A DNA stretch of 64,000 bases from Acinetobacter calcoaceticus (GCF_016508255.1 NZ_JADVKT010000010.1:21489-85488); one strand, 5' to 3'; shown: positions 1-9,632, numbered from the stretch's first letter. Translations and numbers: made by a program. Notes: a model not told the origin generated them from the sequence alone.

Positions 1-51
1 GCATTGAATAACAGTTATTACTAAGGATTACGAATCGGAGATAATGGCATT

Positions 52-1731
52 ATGGAAAAAATTTGGTTTGCAGAATACCAAAAAACAGGGATTCCAGAAA
101 CAGTAGCATTGCCTGCGGAAAATACCTCACTTGTTGATATTTTTGAGAGTAATTTCCAAAAATTTGGTTCTCGCGATGCCTTTATCTTTATGGATAAAGC
201 GATGTCATTTAATGAGTTAGAGCTTGCAAGCCGTAAGTTCGCGACCTATTTGCAAAATTTGGGGTTAGCAAAAGGAACTCGTGTGGCAGTGATGATGCCG
301 AATGTGTTGCAATATCCTGTAGTAGCATTAGCTGTCTTACGTGCAGGCTTAGTATTAGTGAATGTTAATCCACTTTATACTGCGCGTGAACTTGAGCATC
401 AATTAAATGACTCAGGTGCAGAAGTACTTGTGATCATCGAAAACTTTGCCAGTGTTTATCAAAGCATTTTAGGTAAAACTCCAGTGAAGCATGTTGTGGT
501 TGCATCAGTAGGAGATATGCTCGGTACACTTAAAGGTACTTTGGTGAACTTTGTACTACGTAAAGTACGTAAGCAAATTCCAGCTTGGAATATTCCAGGG
601 CACATTAAATTTAATTCAGCATTAAATAAAGAAAATGCGAGTAATTATAAGCGTCCGACTTTAACTTTAAGTGATACTGCTGTACTTCAATATACTGGTG
701 GTACAACTGGTGTTTCAAAAGGTGCGGAGCTTACTCATCGTAATCTTGTAGCAAACTTACTTCAGTGTGATGGTATTTTCCAAAGTAAATTTGGAGCAAA
801 CGATGGTGCTAAAGGCGACCGTATTGTTTGTGCATTACCGCTTTATCATATTTTTGCGTTCATGGTTTGTGCGATGTATGGTATGTATAAAGGTCAGGCA
901 AATATCTTGATCCCGAACCCTCGTGATTTACCAGCTGTTATTAACGAACTGCGCAAATATCAACCATCATTCTTCCCAGCAGTAAACACATTATTTAATG
1001 CTTTAGTCAATAATGAAGAATTCAGACAACTTGACCATAGCAAGTTAAAAATGGCGATGGGCGGTGGCATGGCTGTTTTACCTTCTACAGCAGAAGCTTG
1101 GAAGAAAATTACTGGTACAACCATTATTGAAGGTTATGGTTTGTCAGAAACTTCACCGGTAGCAACTGCAAATCCACCTGCTTCTACAGAATTTAGCGGC
1201 ACCATTGGTATTCCATTACCTTTAACTGAAGTTGCTATTTTAGATGATGACGGTAAAGAAGTTGCTTTAGGTGAGCAAGGCGAAATCTCGATTCGTGGGC
1301 CTCAAGTAATGAAAGGTTATTGGAACCGTCCCGATGAGACAGCTAAAGTCATGACAGCAGATGGTTTCTTCCGTACGGGAGATATCGGCGTGATGGATAG
1401 CCGTGGATATACAAAAATTGTAGACCGTAAAAAGGATATGATTTTGGTTTCTGGCTTTAACGTCTACCCAAGTGAAATCGAAGAAGTTATTGCTAAACAT
1501 CCAAAAGTATTGGAAGTTGCAGCAATTGGTGTTCCAGATGAAAAATCAGGTGAAGTGCCAAAACTCTTTATTGTGAAAAAAGATCAAAGCTTAACGACTG
1601 AAGAAGTTTTGAGCTTCGCTAAAGAGAACTTAACAGGCTATAAGCGCCCTCGTTATGTTGAGTTTATGGATGAATTACCAAAATCAAATGTAGGTAAAAT
1701 TTTACGTAAAGACTTACGTAAACCAGCCTAA
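52..1731 (+). CDS. fadD: Long-chain fatty acyl-CoA synthetase (FadD-like AMP-binding protein)
   Basis: This 559-residue protein is a full-length acyl-CoA ligase that would activate fatty acids to acyl-CoA with ATP at the inner membrane, feeding beta-oxidation or lipid synthesis. The ATP-binding signature YTGGTTGVSKGAE lies near residues 214-226, the YGLSETSP motif near 362, the FRTGD hinge near 438, and the catalytic lysine motif GKILRK at the very C-terminus. Length and motif order fit FadD. A CGGAG Shine-Dalgarno sits 11 bases before the ATG. The gene stands alone and ends in a strong hairpin. Substrate chain length cannot be read from the sequence, and a paralogous medium-chain ligase is possible. 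Confidence 0.88.
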   Translation: MEKIWFAEYQKTGIPETVALPAENTSLVDIFESNFQKFGSRDAFIFMDKAMSFNELELASRKFATYLQNLGLAKGTRVAVMMPNVLQYPVVALAVLRAGLVLVNVNPLYTARELEHQLNDSGAEVLVIIENFASVYQSILGKTPVKHVVVASVGDMLGTLKGTLVNFVLRKVRKQIPAWNIPGHIKFNSALNKENASNYKRPTLTLSDTAVLQYTGGTTGVSKGAELTHRNLVANLLQCDGIFQSKFGANDGAKGDRIVCALPLYHIFAFMVCAMYGMYKGQANILIPNPRDLPAVINELRKYQPSFFPAVNTLFNALVNNEEFRQLDHSKLKMAMGGGMAVLPSTAEAWKKITGTTIIEGYGLSETSPVATANPPASTEFSGTIGIPLPLTEVAILDDDGKEVALGEQGEISIRGPQVMKGYWNRPDETAKVMTADGFFRTGDIGVMDSRGYTKIVDRKKDMILVSGFNVYPSEIEEVIAKHPKVLEVAAIGVPDEKSGEVPKLFIVKKDQSLTTEEVLSFAKENLTGYKRPRYVEFMDELPKSNVGKILRKDLRKPA

Positions 1732-1740
1732 TCAGTTAAT

Positions 1741-1770
1741 AAAAAAAAGCGCCTTCAGGCGCTTTTTTTT
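1741..1770. terminator. Bidirectional intrinsic terminator
   Basis: The stem AAGCGCC/GGCGCTT with a TTCA loop is flanked by A and T runs of eight on both sides, so it can end fadD on the plus strand and the convergent small membrane gene on the minus strand. Confidence 0.85.
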
Positions 1771-1773
1771 ATT

Positions 1774-2163
1774 TTATATTTTATGACTTTTTATAAACCA
1801 GCGGTCTATATAAGGTCGTCCAATTCCGACCATCGCAACAAACACCAGCATTGTGCCGAGTTGCAGGCGTAGGTGAGTTAAATCAAGCTGACCATAACTT
1901 AAATAATTATCTGCTAAGCAATATATCGTAATCACAATTAACCAATGCCATAAAGGAAGTCGTTTAATACCGACTGCCATAAAGGTAATTGTTAAAATAA
2001 CAAAGGTACCAAGTGTAGATTGCCAATTCAAATTTGCACAAATCACACTAAGTAAAAAAGCGACAATAGGGAGTACAATCTTTAATATGCGATCTATCTG
2101 AAGTTGATTCTGTTTTTGCTTCTCCAAGACTTCAAACAATTCTTTTTGATCAGGTTGCTGCAT
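1774..2163 (-). CDS. Small conserved membrane protein of unknown function
   Basis: I do not recognise this 129-residue protein. After a charged N-terminus rich in Gln, Glu and Lys (residues 1-26, possibly helical) come four hydrophobic stretches, at about residues 27-46, 51-66, 71-88 and 99-115, consistent with a four-helix inner-membrane protein. It ends in a short basic tail. It converges on fadD and shares its terminator. The upstream gap to the divergent MAPEG gene is about 100 bases and could carry both promoters. Absence of better ORFs in either strand and the membrane profile support coding. No function is proposed. Confidence 0.7.
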   Translation of the reverse strand: MQQPDQKELFEVLEKQKQNQLQIDRILKIVLPIVAFLLSVICANLNWQSTLGTFVILTITFMAVGIKRLPLWHWLIVITIYCLADNYLSYGQLDLTHLRLQLGTMLVFVAMVGIGRPYIDRWFIKSHKI

Positions 2164-2268
2164 ACATGGCCCTATAAATCAGTGGTGATTGCGATTGCAT
2201 AAAATTTCAGGTAAAAACGATCAGTTATGATAGCATGATCAACAGTATTTTCAGTGATGGATGGCACT

Positions 2269-2667
2269 ATGCACGGCATCAGCAGCATTATCTATATTAT
2301 TTTAGTGGCATGTTTGCTGCCATACGCATTTACCGTAATTGCAAAATTTAAAGGTGGATTTCAGCCTGCCGATAATCAAAACCCCAGAGCTTTTTTTGCC
2401 GGACTCACTGGTATAGCTGCTCGCGCTAATGCTGTACAACAAAATAGCTTTGAAAGCCTACCTTTATTTTTAACAGCTATTTTAATGGCTGAATATATGG
2501 TGGTTCCTGAATACTTTATTTTAAGATTGGGCTGGGCCTATATTATTTTACGCGTGATTTATGGTATTTGTTATTTAAGTAACTGGGCAACTTTACGCTC
2601 GATTGTTTGGTTTTTATCATTGTTATGCCCAATATTCTTATTGATCGTGACAATTAAGCTGACTTGA
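2269..2667 (+). CDS. MAPEG family membrane protein
   Basis: The roughly 132-residue protein has four predicted transmembrane helices. Its central stretch (residues 40-60) has the pattern RAFFAGLTGIAARANAVQQN followed by SFESLPLF, which is typical of bacterial MAPEG proteins, a family related to microsomal glutathione transferases and eicosanoid enzymes. Bacterial substrates are unknown. In-frame starts exist at 2254 (GTG), 2257 and 2269 (ATG). I prefer 2269 because family members begin just before the first helix and a GGATGG element precedes it, but the ribosome-binding signal is weak. It appears monocistronic. Confidence 0.78.
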   Translation: MHGISSIIYIILVACLLPYAFTVIAKFKGGFQPADNQNPRAFFAGLTGIAARANAVQQNSFESLPLFLTAILMAEYMVVPEYFILRLGWAYIILRVIYGICYLSNWATLRSIVWFLSLLCPIFLLIVTIKLT

Positions 2668-2794
2668 GTGTCATTCTGTCATCATTCATATCAACTTTCG
2701 CGTGTGCGCATTGTATAATCGGCATCATTTTGATGATATCCACGTTATAATCGAGTGGATTTTACATCTGACTTCATAACGAAAGAGTATTGAT

Positions 2795-3322
2795 ATGAGT
2801 TACAGCAATATCCCAGCAGGTAAAGATGCACCAAATGACATCTATGTCATCATTGAAATTCCTGCAAACGCAGCGCCAATTAAATATGAAATTGACAAAG
2901 ATTCTGATGCATTGTTTGTAGACCGTTTCATGGGCACAGCAATGTTCTATCCAGCAAACTATGGTTATGTACCAAATACTTTGTCTGAAGATGGCGACCC
3001 ATTAGACGTACTTGTTGTAACTCCATATCCTGTTGCTGCTGGTTCTGTAATTCGTTGCCGTCCAGTAGGCAAACTAAAAATGGAAGATGACGGTGGTATT
3101 GATGCGAAATTAATCGCAGTTCCACACGAAAAATTATCTCCACTTTACAAAGACGTTAAGGAATATACAGATCTTCCTCAATTGTTAATTAGCCAAGTTG
3201 AGCATTTCTTTAAACACTATAAAGATTTAGAACCAGGCAAATGGGTAAAAATCAGCGGTTGGGAAGGTGCGGATGTTGCTAAAGCTGAAGTACTAAAAGC
3301 AATCGAAGCTGCTAAAAAATAA
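2795..3322 (+). CDS. ppa: Inorganic pyrophosphatase
   Basis: The 175-residue family I soluble pyrophosphatase hydrolyses pyrophosphate to two phosphates in the cytoplasm, pulling biosynthetic reactions such as aminoacylation and nucleic acid synthesis forward. The signature DGDPLDVLV, whose aspartates bind metal, lies near residues 65-73. The N-terminal YEIDKDS segment and the [11 protein letters not shown] motif match bacterial Ppa, and length is standard. A GAAAGAG ribosome-binding site precedes the ATG. The gene is monocistronic and is followed by an intrinsic terminator. Confidence 0.95.
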   Translation: MSYSNIPAGKDAPNDIYVIIEIPANAAPIKYEIDKDSDALFVDRFMGTAMFYPANYGYVPNTLSEDGDPLDVLVVTPYPVAAGSVIRCRPVGKLKMEDDGGIDAKLIAVPHEKLSPLYKDVKEYTDLPQLLISQVEHFFKHYKDLEPGKWVKISGWEGADVAKAEVLKAIEAAKK

Positions 3323-3371
3323 GTTTTGATTTATGGGCCTAGTGTGTCTCAATTGATATTCTAGGCTCAAT

Positions 3372-3408
3372 AAAAAACCTACCTGTGTTACCAGAGGTAG
3401 GTTTTTTT
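3372..3408 (+). terminator. Intrinsic terminator after ppa
   Basis: The inverted repeat CCTACCT/AGGTAGG, preceded by an A run and followed by seven T, lies about 50 bases after the ppa stop. The A run on the 5' side may let it also serve oprD on the minus strand. Confidence 0.85.
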
Positions 3409-3428
3409 ATGCTTGATAGATCTGCGAA

Positions 3429-4748
3429 TTAGAATAATTTCACAGGAATATCAAGGAAGATACGCCATTCGTTCGTATCACCGATGTACGCATTAGATTG
3501 ATACGCATCACTTGCACGGTAGTAAGAGTTACGAATACGAAGACTTGCATCTTTAGCAAAACCGCTTTGAACTGTGTATTTTACTTGGTTAAAGAATTCA
3601 CGTTCTTTAGCATCATCAGTTACATTGCGAACTTTGATGTCCCAACCGTATACAAATGCAGTTGTCCAGTTCAAACCAGGTAATACACCTAACTTACCAA
3701 AATCAACGTTGTATTGAATTTGCGCAGATTTCTCGTGGTTACCGATAAAATCAGACATGTAAGAGTTTGGTAAATAAATACTTTGGAAACCGTCAGCATT
3801 TTGACCGTAGTCATAACCAACATTACCAGTGTTTTGTTGGTAAGCAACCATAACACTATGCGGACCAGTATTATAAGTTGTAGAAACTGCCCAAATGTTA
3901 TTGGTCTTTTCTTCACCAGCTATATTGGTCGAACCATAATCTGGTGCTACTGCTCCAGTTGCTGAGTAAGTAATAGCATCTTTATCAAACTTAGTGTGAT
4001 AACCGCTAAAATCATAAGTTAATGAACTGTCTTTTGTTAAAGGCTGTTTAAAGTTCACATTAGCATAATGGCGTTCAAGTTTATTCTTGCTGTCCAAGCC
4101 ATAGTAAGATGCATTTAAGTTGTCATTAAACTTGTATTTACCACCCCAAACGATTGCACGATCAAGACCATGGCCATATACATCCGCATCAGTATTAATT
4201 TGATCAGACATTTGGTCTTTAGTGAATTTACCAGCAACTAATTCAAGATTCTTGATTTCATGGCTTGTTAATAAAGTACCTGTAAAATATTCAGGAACCA
4301 TACGGCCAGTGTTACTTGCTAAAACAGGTAAATCGAGTACTTGAGTACCGTAGCGTACAGTCGTATTTGAGAAACGAGCTTTAACGCTACCGCCACCACG
4401 ACCCCAATGGTCATAAGCTGAACCATCATTGTTTTTAGGAATCATTTGGTTACCGGCATGATTATTTTCACCGATTTTAAATGAACCGTCACCAACAACA
4501 CCAACACCGAAACCAACAATACCAGGAGTAAAGCCAGATTCAAGATTTATAATTGCCGATTGAGCAACTGAGCTAGTGTCTTTCGCGCCCTGTTTTTTGT
4601 CGCGAGTTAGATAACCTGTACGGAAGAGAATAGAACCGTTCGCATCTTCAACAAATCCTTTTGCCTCACTTTGCTCGCTTGCCTGAGCTGAGGAAATTAT
4701 TGCCGCAGAAATGAGAACTGCTAATGTAAGTTTTTGTGCATTTAGCAT
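3429..4748 (-). CDS. oprD: OprD-family outer-membrane porin (OccAB1-like)
   Basis: The 439-residue precursor starts with a signal peptide (basic start, hydrophobic core, cleavage near AQA|SEQ at residue 24). It continues as an alternating beta-barrel sequence ending in the aromatic-tailed strand IPVKLF, as OprD/Occ porins do. It closely resembles what I remember as OccAB1, the 43-kDa OprD of A. baumannii, a general uptake channel for small nutrients such as amino acids and sugars. GAGG lies ten bases before the ATG. The promoter must sit in the AT-rich upstream region. A link to carbapenem entry has been discussed for this protein but cannot be inferred from sequence. Confidence 0.88.
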   Translation of the reverse strand: MLNAQKLTLAVLISAAIISSAQASEQSEAKGFVEDANGSILFRTGYLTRDKKQGAKDTSSVAQSAIINLESGFTPGIVGFGVGVVGDGSFKIGENNHAGNQMIPKNNDGSAYDHWGRGGGSVKARFSNTTVRYGTQVLDLPVLASNTGRMVPEYFTGTLLTSHEIKNLELVAGKFTKDQMSDQINTDADVYGHGLDRAIVWGGKYKFNDNLNASYYGLDSKNKLERHYANVNFKQPLTKDSSLTYDFSGYHTKFDKDAITYSATGAVAPDYGSTNIAGEEKTNNIWAVSTTYNTGPHSVMVAYQQNTGNVGYDYGQNADGFQSIYLPNSYMSDFIGNHEKSAQIQYNVDFGKLGVLPGLNWTTAFVYGWDIKVRNVTDDAKEREFFNQVKYTVQSGFAKDASLRIRNSYYRASDAYQSNAYIGDTNEWRIFLDIPVKLF

Positions 4749-5708
4749 ATTTAAAGAACCTCATAAAAACGATAAATTCTGTGCCTTGTTATTGTTCAGG
4801 GCCTAGAATTTCAATCAATTGTATAAGTAATCTATAAAAAAGATATATTTTTGTTGATTTTATTTTATATATGCTATGCAGAAATTGATTAATGTGTTAC
4901 CGATTGTTTACTAAATTTACCATTAATATTTTATACTTAATGTATTGTTTAAAATAAAAAAAGTAATTTATTTTTTAGTGGATTTTTACCATTTATTTTA
5001 TCTTCGAATCTCAAAAAATAGTTGATTCTTGTGTTCATTTTTTACTCTTTTTTAATGGATATGTTTACTTTTTAATCTTGTTTTAGTCCACTTTTTGCGG
5101 CGATTTATTTTAAATACTCTGTAAATTGTTACTGTATAACGTTATTTTAAAGGGTGATGTACAAAAATAGATCAATGTAATAAGCCAATAGAATTTGATT
5201 AAGTTGATCGAATTTAGTGCGCTATCTTGCATAAATTTTGTGCATTCCTCTTTTTGTTCATATTGTTGTTTAAAAAAGATCCAAAATAGTTCATAAGTTT
5301 TAAAACAGAAAAAATAAAGAAATCTGATTAAAAGAAATGCCCATTCATAGACCATTACAAGCCTAGCGTTAAGAAATTTACGTAATTTTTATATCTCTTA
5401 TTTAAGTTTAAATAGAAATTTTACATTGAGTAAATGAATACTGTTGAGGTCGCTAATTTATTTCCGACAAGGTGTTTTCTCATGTTTATTTTTTCTAAAT
5501 GTATAAATATTTTATTTTATAACATTGTTTTTTATGAATATATTTTTATGAAAATGAAGTGGAATATTTGTTGCAGGAATATTTTGATTTCAATATTAAT
5601 AAGCTTTAGAGAGGGGAAACATAGACTTGGCACAGCAATTGCAAAAGCTTAAGTAACACAATGTGTTTTATATACATAAATCGTGCATTCATTATGGGGG
5701 AGATCAAA
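4749..5708. other. Long AT-rich intergenic region with no supported gene
   Basis: Nearly 1 kb separates the divergently transcribed oprD and TorF-type porin genes. It is rich in A and T runs. It contains two short ORFs (5110-5355 minus, 5434-5652 plus) whose products are rich in Phe, Ile, Tyr and Cys, as expected from chance translation of AT-rich DNA. I see no tRNA, no intrinsic terminator and no IS remnant. It presumably holds the two porin promoters and long leaders. Confidence 0.6.
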
Positions 5709-6530
5709 ATGATGAAATTTGCACTTAAGACCTTAGGTCTTGGTATCTTTGCAGCAGGCTCAACCATGGCTATGGCTGAACCTGCACCATCTTTTTATGG
5801 CATCACGACAACAGGGAGTGTAGCAGCAACTACAGACTACCGCTTCCGCGGAGTTACTCAATCCTCAAATAACCCTGCAATTCAAGGTGGTTTTACTTTT
5901 TCTCATAAATCAGGTGCTTATTTATCACTCTGGGGTTCAAGTGTTGATTTTGGGGTAACAGGCAACTCCACAGAAACAGATGTTGCTTTGGGTTATACCA
6001 ATACTTTAAAACTAACAGATACACTTGCACCTACTTATGATGTCGGCATAATTCATTATGGTTATATTGGCTCTGGTCATAGTTTTGACCGTAATGGTAT
6101 CGGTTATGATGGTAAAAATGGATTAGATTTTAATGAAGTTTACGGTAAATTAACTTTTGCTGATTCTTTATTTAAAGGCGATGCACTGAGCGTAGGTGTC
6201 AACTATTCAAATGATTATTGGGCTCACTCTAAACAGTTTTGGTATTTTAATGTCGGTTATTCAGCGCCAATTGCAGACACTGGATTTACTGGACTTGCTT
6301 CAGTTGGCTATAACAAATTCAAAAACAAAGAGGCTCTAGCCGTAGTTGCAGGTGGTCCTGGAACAGACGACAATTATATCGACTATAAAGTTGGTGTAAA
6401 CCGTAGCATCTTAGGTATTTTGGCTGAGCTAGATGTAGTCGGTACGAATGTCAGTACTTCTGGTATGAGTGATGCTCAGAAAAAACCTTATGACGCTGGC
6501 TTAGTGTTTAGTTTAACTAAAACATTCTAA
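5709..6530 (+). CDS. TorF-family putative outer-membrane porin
   Basis: The ORF can be extended to 5661, but a GGGGGAG ribosome-binding site at 5696-5702 marks the ATG at 5709, giving 273 residues with a clean signal peptide (MMKFALKT start, cleavage after AMA near residue 22). The mature part is rich in aromatic beta-strand alternation and contains TTDYRFRGVTQSS near its start, the signature of the TIGR02001/TorF group of putative porins. It ends in a strand finishing with TKTF, a typical C-terminal Phe for BAM recognition. The substrate is unknown. The gene is monocistronic with a terminator directly after it. Confidence 0.8.
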   Translation: MMKFALKTLGLGIFAAGSTMAMAEPAPSFYGITTTGSVAATTDYRFRGVTQSSNNPAIQGGFTFSHKSGAYLSLWGSSVDFGVTGNSTETDVALGYTNTLKLTDTLAPTYDVGIIHYGYIGSGHSFDRNGIGYDGKNGLDFNEVYGKLTFADSLFKGDALSVGVNYSNDYWAHSKQFWYFNVGYSAPIADTGFTGLASVGYNKFKNKEALAVVAGGPGTDDNYIDYKVGVNRSILGILAELDVVGTNVSTSGMSDAQKKPYDAGLVFSLTKTF

Positions 6531-6541
6531 GTTTATGTTGT

Positions 6542-6570
6542 AAAAAGCGGGTTTGTTGGCCCGCTTTTTC
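6542..6570. terminator. Intrinsic terminator after the TorF-type porin
   Basis: The stem AAAAAGCGGG/CCCGCTTTTT has an eight-base loop and T-rich 3' flank. It lies between converging genes and may work in both directions. Confidence 0.85.
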
Positions 6571-6583
6571 TTTTTAAGAAAGC

Positions 6584-7129
6584 TTACTCTAATTGATCTT
6601 TATATTTTTGAATCTCTGAGACAAAGTTAAGCAGAAAAGGCGTAATTTGTGATTTATATTGTTCGGTTTGTAGCATCTCAATAATTTGTTCAGGGGATTT
6701 GCTAAGAAGAGAGAACCGTAAAAATAAATCTTCAAAAAAATTGCTGCTCACTGTCGAAAGTACTCTTCTTAACGAAACTAGCATATCGTCACCACGGCTG
6801 GATGCATGCACTAGCACAATAGGCTTGTCTATGATTTCGGTACGAGAAACCATCCAGTCAATTGCATTTTTAAGACCGCCTGGAATACAACGGATATATT
6901 CGGGACTTGAGATAATAATGCCATCTGAGGCAGAAACAGATTTAATGAATTCTTCCACTACGATAGGCGTTTTTTCTCCCTCATTATCTGGAGAAAAGAT
7001 AGGCAGACTATTAACTTGATCGAAAACTGAAAATTCAATGCTGGATGGTGCGATATTTTTCATCGCTTGTAATAGTGCTGTATTTGTTGATGCTTTTCTT
7101 GTACTACCTGAGATAGCCAAAATTTTCAT
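6584..7129 (-). CDS. NADPH-dependent FMN reductase family protein
   Basis: The 181-residue flavodoxin-fold protein opens with ISGSTRKASTNTALL (residues 6-20), the FMN phosphate-binding loop. It carries SPEYIRCIPGGLKNAIDW near residue 100-117, the family's second flavin-contact motif (usually SPEYNGSIPGVLKNAIDW). Members are NAD(P)H:FMN, quinone or chromate/azo reductases in the cytoplasm, and the substrate here is not determinable. It stands alone between the porin and comM, in a separate transcription unit. The IRC in place of the usual NGS in the second motif is a mild deviation. Confidence 0.8.
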   Translation of the reverse strand: MKILAISGSTRKASTNTALLQAMKNIAPSSIEFSVFDQVNSLPIFSPDNEGEKTPIVVEEFIKSVSASDGIIISSPEYIRCIPGGLKNAIDWMVSRTEIIDKPIVLVHASSRGDDMLVSLRRVLSTVSSNFFEDLFLRFSLLSKSPEQIIEMLQTEQYKSQITPFLLNFVSEIQKYKDQLE

Positions 7130-7202
7130 AGCGTCCTCTTTGCCTTTTGCCTTTTTATATAGGCAGTAATAAATTCTTTGATCAATAACCGATATAAATA
7201 TT

Positions 7203-7226
7203 AAAAAAGCGGACTCACGATCCGCT
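7203..7226 (-). terminator. Intrinsic terminator after comM
   Basis: The stem AGCGGA/TCCGCT is followed on the minus strand by a run of six T, a few bases after the comM stop. Confidence 0.75.
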
Positions 7227-7234
7227 GTTTTACC

Positions 7235-8722
7235 TTAAGAATGATTGCCTCGATAAGAGAGCGCCTCTGTAAGATGAGGACTTTGAATTACCTCACTTTG
7301 AGCCAAATCAGCAATAGTACGCGCAACTCTTAAAACACGATGATAAGCACGAGCTGATAGATTTAAACGTTGCTGTGCCATTTCAATCATTCGTTGTGAA
7401 GTTTTATCAAGTACAGCATGTTGTTCTAGTTGCTTCGGTGAAAGTGCCTGATTTAAACAATTTTGTCTTTGCATTTGTTGTTCATAAGCAGAAATCACGC
7501 GTTGTCGCACAGCCGTAGAATCTTCGGCAGGCGTTGGATCTTGCAGTTCCTGAGCTTTTAAAGGAGGCACATCAATATGCAAATCGATACGGTCAAGTAA
7601 TGGCCCCGATATACGGTTTTGATAGCGCTTAATACTTTCTGGTGAACATTGACAACGACTATCTTGATTAAATGCATAACCACATGGACAGGGGTTCATC
7701 GCAGCAATCAATTGGAAGTTGGCTGGATAAGTAATTTGACGCGCTGCACGGGAAATAATGATTTCTTTTGACTCAAGTGGCTGGCGTAACACTTCTAGCA
7801 CTTTTCTATCAAACTCGGGAAGTTCATCTAAAAACAAAACGCCCAAGTGAGATAAGGTAATTTCACCCGGTTTAGGATGAGATCCGCCCCCAACGAGTGC
7901 AATCGCGGATGCTGTATGATGGGGCGCTCGAAATGGTCGCTGACCAAACGTATGTGATGTATTTGAAATTGAGTAAATACTAGCAACTTCAAGCGTTTCT
8001 TGATTAGAGAGAGGCGGTAAAATTGAAGGAAGCCTTGATGCGAGTAAGGTCTTACCTGTTCCGGGCGGTCCTTTAAAAAGTAAAGAGTGCCCCCCAGCAG
8101 CAGCAATTTCGAGTGCACGACGTGGTCGTAATTGACCTTTTACATCTGCCAGATCAAATTTATAAGGCATTTGGTTTGAGTTGGTCGTAGGCTCAACTGA
8201 AGATAGCGATTTTGTGCCCAGAAAATGTTCACAGACTTCTTTTAAGTGACTTACTGGATAACATTGAAAGTCAGGTAAGTGGCTAATATCCTGACTATTA
8301 TCAAACGGTAAAAGCATTTTGTGCTTAGCCTGCTGACACGCCATTGCCAACGTTAAAGTACCTGATACTGGCCTTACGTGGCCATCAAGCGCTAACTCTC
8401 CAATAAATTCAAAATCTTCGGCACAGTTTTCCGGAAGCTGACCAGAAGCAATTAAAATGCCTAAAGCAATCGGTAAATCTAAACGTGAACCATCTTTGGG
8501 CAAATCTGCTGGTGCAAGATTAATAGTCAGTCGTTTAGTGGGAAATTGAAATCCACTGTTAATAATTGCTGAGCGAACTCGGTCTTTACTTTCTCTTACT
8601 GCAGCTTCTGCTAGGCCTACAATGGTAAGAGAAGGTAAGCCTTGACTCACATGTACCTCTACTTCAATGAGAGGTGCATGTAAACCCAAAAGTCCCCGTG
8701 TATAAATTTTAGAAAAAGACAT
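7235..8722 (-). CDS. comM: ComM/YifB Mg-chelatase-like AAA+ ATPase
   Basis: The 495-residue protein has an N-terminal Lon-protease-like S5/S16-fold domain (about residues 1-170), a Mg-chelatase-type AAA+ domain with Walker A GPPGTGKT near residue 219 and Walker B FLDELPEF near 300, and a C-terminal Mg-chelatase domain. ComM is a hexameric helicase that promotes branch migration during natural transformation in gammaproteobacteria. A. baumannii comM is the classic insertion site of AbaR resistance islands. Here the frame is uninterrupted, so no island is present. It is monocistronic, minus strand, with a terminator just downstream. Confidence 0.92.
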   Translation of the reverse strand: MSFSKIYTRGLLGLHAPLIEVEVHVSQGLPSLTIVGLAEAAVRESKDRVRSAIINSGFQFPTKRLTINLAPADLPKDGSRLDLPIALGILIASGQLPENCAEDFEFIGELALDGHVRPVSGTLTLAMACQQAKHKMLLPFDNSQDISHLPDFQCYPVSHLKEVCEHFLGTKSLSSVEPTTNSNQMPYKFDLADVKGQLRPRRALEIAAAGGHSLLFKGPPGTGKTLLASRLPSILPPLSNQETLEVASIYSISNTSHTFGQRPFRAPHHTASAIALVGGGSHPKPGEITLSHLGVLFLDELPEFDRKVLEVLRQPLESKEIIISRAARQITYPANFQLIAAMNPCPCGYAFNQDSRCQCSPESIKRYQNRISGPLLDRIDLHIDVPPLKAQELQDPTPAEDSTAVRQRVISAYEQQMQRQNCLNQALSPKQLEQHAVLDKTSQRMIEMAQQRLNLSARAYHRVLRVARTIADLAQSEVIQSPHLTEALSYRGNHS

Positions 8723-8787
8723 CTTATTGTTCCATTATGGTGCTTCATTTTTAATCGTTGTAAAGTATAAGTGCGCTACATTGGTGC

Positions 8788-9015
8788 TTATTTTTTATTC
8801 TTTAAAGTTTCTTCTAATAGTCCCACTTGTTTTTGTAGCTCTTCTAAACGTTGGTTGGCTGATTGAAGTGCAGTCTTTTGGCGGTCAATCTCTTGTCTGG
8901 AAACAAGATCTAATTTTTCGACTGCTTCATTTAATAATGCACGTAAATTTTTTTCCAAATCTTTTTTAGGCTCATCAATTTGTTCCAGAATGGCCTGTAA
9001 TAAAGTTTCTAGCAT
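8788..9015 (-). CDS. ubiK: UbiK ubiquinone-biosynthesis accessory factor (BMFP domain)
   Basis: The 75-residue protein has an N-terminal helix (MLETLLQAILEQI) followed by a heptad-rich C-terminal coiled coil from about residue 45 to the end (SANQRLEELQKQVGLLEETL). This is the membrane-fusogenic BMFP/YqiC architecture, now called UbiK, which binds lipid and assists the Ubi complex under aerobic conditions. In many gammaproteobacteria it lies next to comM, as here, which strengthens the call. Confidence 0.88.
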   Translation of the reverse strand: MLETLLQAILEQIDEPKKDLEKNLRALLNEAVEKLDLVSRQEIDRQKTALQSANQRLEELQKQVGLLEETLKNKK

Positions 9016-9235
9016 GAAATATCCAAAGTGTTGTATTACCTTATGGTTTACAGTTTACCACTGCTTGAACGTGGGATGTAGATTTCAATTCTTTTAGTAT
9101 AAATAGAACATTAAATCAGCATGTAACCGTACTGAAAATTCATTTTATTTTTAATAGCTCATCTACATCTTGATCACTAAATAGGTTATAAAGAAAGTTC
9201 ATGCAATAGATTCATTTCCCTCAACCTTTGAAATA

Positions 9236-9252
9236 TTGGCATGAAAATTGAA
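9236..9252 (+). promoter_or_regulatory. Candidate sigma-54 promoter for glnK-amtB
   Basis: TTGGCATGAAAATTGAA matches the RpoN consensus YTGGCACGRNNNTTGCW at all specified positions but two, with the -24 GG and -12 G exactly ten bases apart. It lies 41 bases before glnK, the usual setting for NtrC-dependent nitrogen-starvation control. The C-to-A change in the -12 GC element is the main weakness. The NtrC sites were not identified. Confidence 0.6.
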
Positions 9253-9257
9253 CATAA

Positions 9258-9632
<375 letters not shown>

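Noticed and set aside
5110..5355. 81-residue minus-strand ORF in the porin intergenic region
   Set aside because: Product is dominated by Phe, Ile, Tyr and Cys from AT-rich DNA, no ribosome-binding site and no family pattern.
5434..5652. 72-residue plus-strand ORF before the TorF-type porin
   Set aside because: Low-complexity Ile/Phe/Cys/Lys composition and weak start context; the real gene starts at 5709.
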